A stretch of DNA of 64,000 nucleotides, from positions 1 through 64,000 of the forward strand of contig BMJD01000008.1 in NCBI GenBank assembly GCA_014642895.1, read 5' to 3'. This document shows positions 61,150 to 64,000 of this stretch, in pieces. The notes below the pieces were generated by a model. The model had not been told where the DNA came from. It worked only from the letters and a program-made list of their open reading frames with translations, and ran no database searches. The DNA comes from Lentibacillus populi. Its GTDB lineage: Bacteria; Bacillota; Bacilli; Bacillales; Amphibacillaceae. Each line of letters opens with the position of its first letter. Position 1 is the stretch's first letter. The position numbers were made by a program, and so were the translations under genes.

Positions 61150-62553
61150 TTACATATGAATAGCTTCACCATTTACCGCCAATACTGCCTCTCCAATTAC
61201 TTCCGATAATGTTGGATGTGGATGGATTGTGTGTCCGAGTTCCCATGGTGTAGCTTCAAGAAATTGCCCAAGTGCTACCTCTGAAATCATGTCTGTTGCG
61301 TGTGGTCCGATCATAAATATTCCTAGGATATCATCAGTATCTGCATCGGCAATTATTTTAACAAAACCTTCTGTTGCACCATATACTAATGCTTTGCCGA
61401 TTCCGCTAAACGGGAATTGACCGACTTTAATTGTGTACCCCCGTTCTTTCGCAACCGCTTCTGTTATACCTATACTTGCAATTTCGGGCGATGTATACGT
61501 ACAACGGGCAATCTGTTCGTAATTAATTCGGCTTACCTCCTTCTTAAGTATTGTATCCACTGCTGTTATCGCTTCATGTATGGCTACATGTGCCAGCTGT
61601 AATGATCCAATACAATCCCCAATGGCATAAATGTTCTTCTCGTCCGTTTGAAATTTGTCATTCACTTTAATGACACGGTTATCCAATTTTATGTTTGTAT
61701 TGCTCAAACCAATACCATTAGTTACAGCATCTCTGCCTACTGATACCAAGATTTTTTCGGCTTTAAACGTTTTCCCTTCGCCGTCGATATTTGCGGCAAT
61801 TTCAACCCCACTTGCCGTTGTTTTGTAACTGGTTGCATCTACTTGGGCAGAGGTAACGATCTTTACTTTTTTACTTTTATATAGTTTTAACAACTCGTTT
61901 GAGATCGCTTCATCCTCTGTTGGCAATATCCTTGGACTATATTCCAAAACGGTTACATCAACGCCAAAATCATGAAGCATGGAGGCCCATTCCATACCTA
62001 TAACACCACCGCCGACAATTAGTATCGATTTCGGTAATGTTGTTAGCGATAGTATCCCATTAGAAGATAGTACATTTTGTTCATCAAATGCCAAACCAGG
62101 TAAAGCCCTGGGTTGCGAACCAGTTGCAATAATCACATTTTTTGCTTGAAGTACTTTTTGCTTTCCATCGGATAAATTTACAGTTAGTCTCTTATTCGAT
62201 TTTAAATAGCCTGTCCCTTCATATACATCTATTTTCCCTTTAGCCATCAGACCCTTTATCCCAGCTTCCAGTTGGCTGACTATTTGTGTTTTGCGCTTTT
62301 GAGCCTTTTGAAAATTTAAGGATATGCTACTTTCGACATCTATTCCAAAACTGTCTGCCTTTTTAAATGTTGCTAGTACTTCAGCAGTTCTAAGCAGTGC
62401 TTTACTAGGTATACAGCCTCTATGAAGACAGGTTCCACCAAGTTTGTCCTTTTCAATGACGGCTACTGTCTGTTTGTTTTGTGCTGATTTAATAGCAGCT
62501 ACATATCCTCCCGTGCCACCGCCAAGAATAACTACATCATATCTTTCAACCAT
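61150..62553 (-). CDS. lpdA: Dihydrolipoyl dehydrogenase (E3)
   Basis: A 467-residue flavoprotein that reoxidises dihydrolipoyl groups with NAD+. FAD loop VVILGGGTGGYVAA, redox disulfide GGTCLHRGCIPSK (Cys42/Cys47), NAD loop LIVGGGVIGMEWASML, and the C-terminal HPHPTLSEV with the catalytic His. The N-terminus resembles the E3 of branched-chain complexes (BkdV-type). Last gene of the complex operon, 48 bp after E2. Confidence 0.93.
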   Translation of the reverse strand: MVERYDVVILGGGTGGYVAAIKSAQNKQTVAVIEKDKLGGTCLHRGCIPSKALLRTAEVLATFKKADSFGIDVESSISLNFQKAQKRKTQIVSQLEAGIKGLMAKGKIDVYEGTGYLKSNKRLTVNLSDGKQKVLQAKNVIIATGSQPRALPGLAFDEQNVLSSNGILSLTTLPKSILIVGGGVIGMEWASMLHDFGVDVTVLEYSPRILPTEDEAISNELLKLYKSKKVKIVTSAQVDATSYKTTASGVEIAANIDGEGKTFKAEKILVSVGRDAVTNGIGLSNTNIKLDNRVIKVNDKFQTDEKNIYAIGDCIGSLQLAHVAIHEAITAVDTILKKEVSRINYEQIARCTYTSPEIASIGITEAVAKERGYTIKVGQFPFSGIGKALVYGATEGFVKIIADADTDDILGIFMIGPHATDMISEVALGQFLEATPWELGHTIHPHPTLSEVIGEAVLAVNGEAIHM

Positions 62554-62601
62554 TTGATTATTTCCTCCTATTTGCCTGCTTTAGCGAATAAAATACACGA
62601 T

Positions 62602-63837
62602 TTACAATACTAACAAATAAGGATTTTCGAGATAATATACGATCCTGCTTAAAAACGCTGCAGCAGGTGCGCCATCTAAAACTCGGTGATCGAATGTCAA
62701 GCTTAAAGGTAATTTTTTGACAGAAATGACTTTTTCCTCTTCTAATTTAAGTTCGTCCACAAAAGTACCCACGCCAAGAATACCGCTTTCTGGCGTATTT
62801 AAAATTGGTGTAAAATACTCGACACCTTGGTTTCCCAGGTTTGTAATGGTAAATGTAGAACCCGATAGTTCATTATTCGTACCGTTTCTGGCTTTCTCTG
62901 TTACAGTTTGGATGGACTTTGCTAAATCGCCCAGGGGCAGACGCTCTGCATGTTTAACAACAGGTACAACGAGACCTTCTTCCAAAGCAGTCGCAATACC
63001 TAAATCTACTTCATCGTATTGGTGTAATTTATTATCAATAAGGTGTGTATTCATTAAAGGATTATCTTTTAAGCTTAGTGTGACTGCTCTGGCTAGTAAT
63101 ACCGTTAATGTTAACTTGAGATCCAAATCGTTTTCACGAGCTTCTTGCCGCAACTTTTTCTGAAAGTCCAGTAATCGATTAATATCTGCTTTACGATGTA
63201 ATGTAAGCTGTGCTGTAGCAGTTAGACTTTCATGCATTCTATTTGCTATGGTACTTCGCATTTGTGACATGTTCGCTATATTCGCATCACTAGCTGTGCT
63301 TTGTTTTTGATCTGTTTGTTCGATTGGTTGTACGGCTGCTTTTTTAGCGGCTTGTTCAATATCACGTCTTGTAATACGGCTATTTGGACCTGTTCCTGTA
63401 ACTTGAAGCGTGTCCACCCCAAGCGCTTTTGCTTTTTTACGCGCAGCAGGTGAAATACGCAGCCTTTTTTTCGAACTGTCACCCACCTGTTGATCAGGTT
63501 GACCCGCGGCAGATGCTGGTGTCTTTTGTTGTTTAACTTGTTCCCCGTCGTCTTCATGTATCTGTTCGGAAGCGGAAGTAATAGTATCAACCTTTTCTCC
63601 CTTTTCACCAATAATACCAATAACTTCACCAACAGATGCTTCGTCGTCAACCTCTTTTTTAATCTCTAGTAAGATGCCGCTTGCCGGTGCCTCCACTTCA
63701 TTTGTCAATTTTTCCGAACTGATTGTGACAACCCCTTCACCTTCCGTAATAGGATCACCGGGGTTTTTTAACCATTCGACAACTGTTCCTTCTGTCATCG
63801 TCATACCCAATTTAGGCATTACAATTGATGTCGCCAT
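62602..63837 (-). CDS. 2-oxoacid dehydrogenase E2 (lipoyl acyltransferase)
   Basis: A 411-residue E2. An N-terminal lipoyl domain (1-77, lipoyl Lys in ISSEKLTNEVEAP), a Gln/Glu linker, an E3-binding domain (about 122-160, KRLRISPAARKKAKALG), a second linker, then the acyltransferase core with FDHRVLDGAPAAAFL (catalytic His/Asp). One lipoyl domain only. Resembles acetoin (AcoC) or branched-chain E2; the exact substrate is not clear. 12 bp after E1-beta. Confidence 0.9.
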   Translation of the reverse strand: MATSIVMPKLGMTMTEGTVVEWLKNPGDPITEGEGVVTISSEKLTNEVEAPASGILLEIKKEVDDEASVGEVIGIIGEKGEKVDTITSASEQIHEDDGEQVKQQKTPASAAGQPDQQVGDSSKKRLRISPAARKKAKALGVDTLQVTGTGPNSRITRRDIEQAAKKAAVQPIEQTDQKQSTASDANIANMSQMRSTIANRMHESLTATAQLTLHRKADINRLLDFQKKLRQEARENDLDLKLTLTVLLARAVTLSLKDNPLMNTHLIDNKLHQYDEVDLGIATALEEGLVVPVVKHAERLPLGDLAKSIQTVTEKARNGTNNELSGSTFTITNLGNQGVEYFTPILNTPESGILGVGTFVDELKLEEEKVISVKKLPLSLTFDHRVLDGAPAAAFLSRIVYYLENPYLLVL

Positions 63838-63849
63838 GTTTTTACCCTC

Positions 63850-64000
63850 CTAATATCTTGCTAACGTTAATTCGCCAACTACTTCTTCAGCAACTTTTAC
63901 AACTTTATTAGCAGTTGGGATGTATAATTTTTCCAAATTTGCTGCAAATGGTACTGGTGAATGTGGAGCCGTAATCATTTTTATCGGTGCATCCAAGGAG
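63850..64000 (-). CDS. 2-oxoacid dehydrogenase E1 beta subunit (partial, C-terminus)
   Basis: The last 49 codons of a gene that runs off the right edge of the window. The translation contains LDAPIKMITAPHSPVPFAAN and LEKLYIPTANKVV, the typical C-terminus of transketolase-like E1 beta subunits (acetoin or branched-chain 2-oxoacid type). It is the third component of the E1-E2-E3 operon; E1 alpha should lie further right. Confidence 0.85.
   Translation of the reverse strand, partial: SLDAPIKMITAPHSPVPFAANLEKLYIPTANKVVKVAEEVVGELTLARY

Noticed and set aside
60909-61163. 84-codon plus-strand ORF after the NatB-like gene
   Set aside because: It overlaps the permease end and runs through the terminator and the lpdA 3' end; no ribosome site or family.

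Overview
The window comes from a low-GC Gram-positive genome, most likely a moderately halophilic Bacillaceae of the Virgibacillus / Oceanobacillus / Lentibacillus type. The reasons are strong AAAGGAGG-type ribosome binding sites, frequent TTG and GTG starts, sigma-A promoters with 16-17 bp spacers, a CcpA cre box, and B. subtilis-like gene sets (appDFABC, DUF1002/YpuA, DUF1450, HAAS/PadR, BceAB, YtrA/NatAB). It is chromosomal and mostly ordinary metabolism and transport. No rRNA, tRNA, CRISPR array, riboswitch or prophage was seen.

Layout. 0-1.6 kb: an IS4-family insertion sequence. 1.8-7.6 kb: an appDFABC-type peptide ABC importer on the minus strand. 8-12.9 kb: small genes (two GNATs, a small M50-like protease, a YpuA homologue, an MFS transporter). 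13-18.8 kb: a second peptide importer, oppABCDF. 19-25 kb: DUF3899, a double GNAT, DUF1450, iron alcohol dehydrogenase, RidA, a lysozyme-like protein and a MATE exporter; a cluster of DnaA-box-like 9-mers lies between the last two. 25-31 kb: a cre-controlled acyl-CoA ligase, a 21-bp tandem array, a nitronate monooxygenase, and a serine hydrolase paired with a regulator. 31-35 kb: a second 21-bp array flanked by 53-bp direct repeats, a large SWIM/SNF2 helicase, and a GC-rich dispersed repeat. 35.4-38.3 kb: a BceAB-like transporter with a BceR-type operator but no local two-component system.

38.3-42.4 kb is an accessory patch: a truncated RecG-like gene, an overlooked 28-codon holin-like toxin with the layout of a type I toxin-antitoxin locus, GNAT and ASCH proteins, a RelE-type TA pair, and an AbrB/PIN TA pair whose PIN protein lacks the first catalytic Asp. 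42.8-45.4 kb: a PadR/HAAS pair with a perfect 21-bp inverted repeat over its promoter, and an MFS transporter. 45.6-51.6 kb: ilvD, then a gluconate cluster (RpiR regulator, 6-phosphogluconate dehydrogenase, GntP) whose gluconokinase gene is broken. 51.6-55.9 kb: DoxX, amidase and NADP-glutamate dehydrogenase with a long leader. 56-61 kb: a six-gene GntR/ABC operon with twin membrane proteins and a clear promoter-operator. 61-64 kb: the E3, E2 and partial E1-beta of a 2-oxoacid dehydrogenase complex running off the right edge.

The most notable points are the unannotated holin-like toxin, the DnaA-box cluster, the two 21-bp-period arrays, the gluconate cluster without a kinase, and a BceR-like operator in front of an orphan BceAB.
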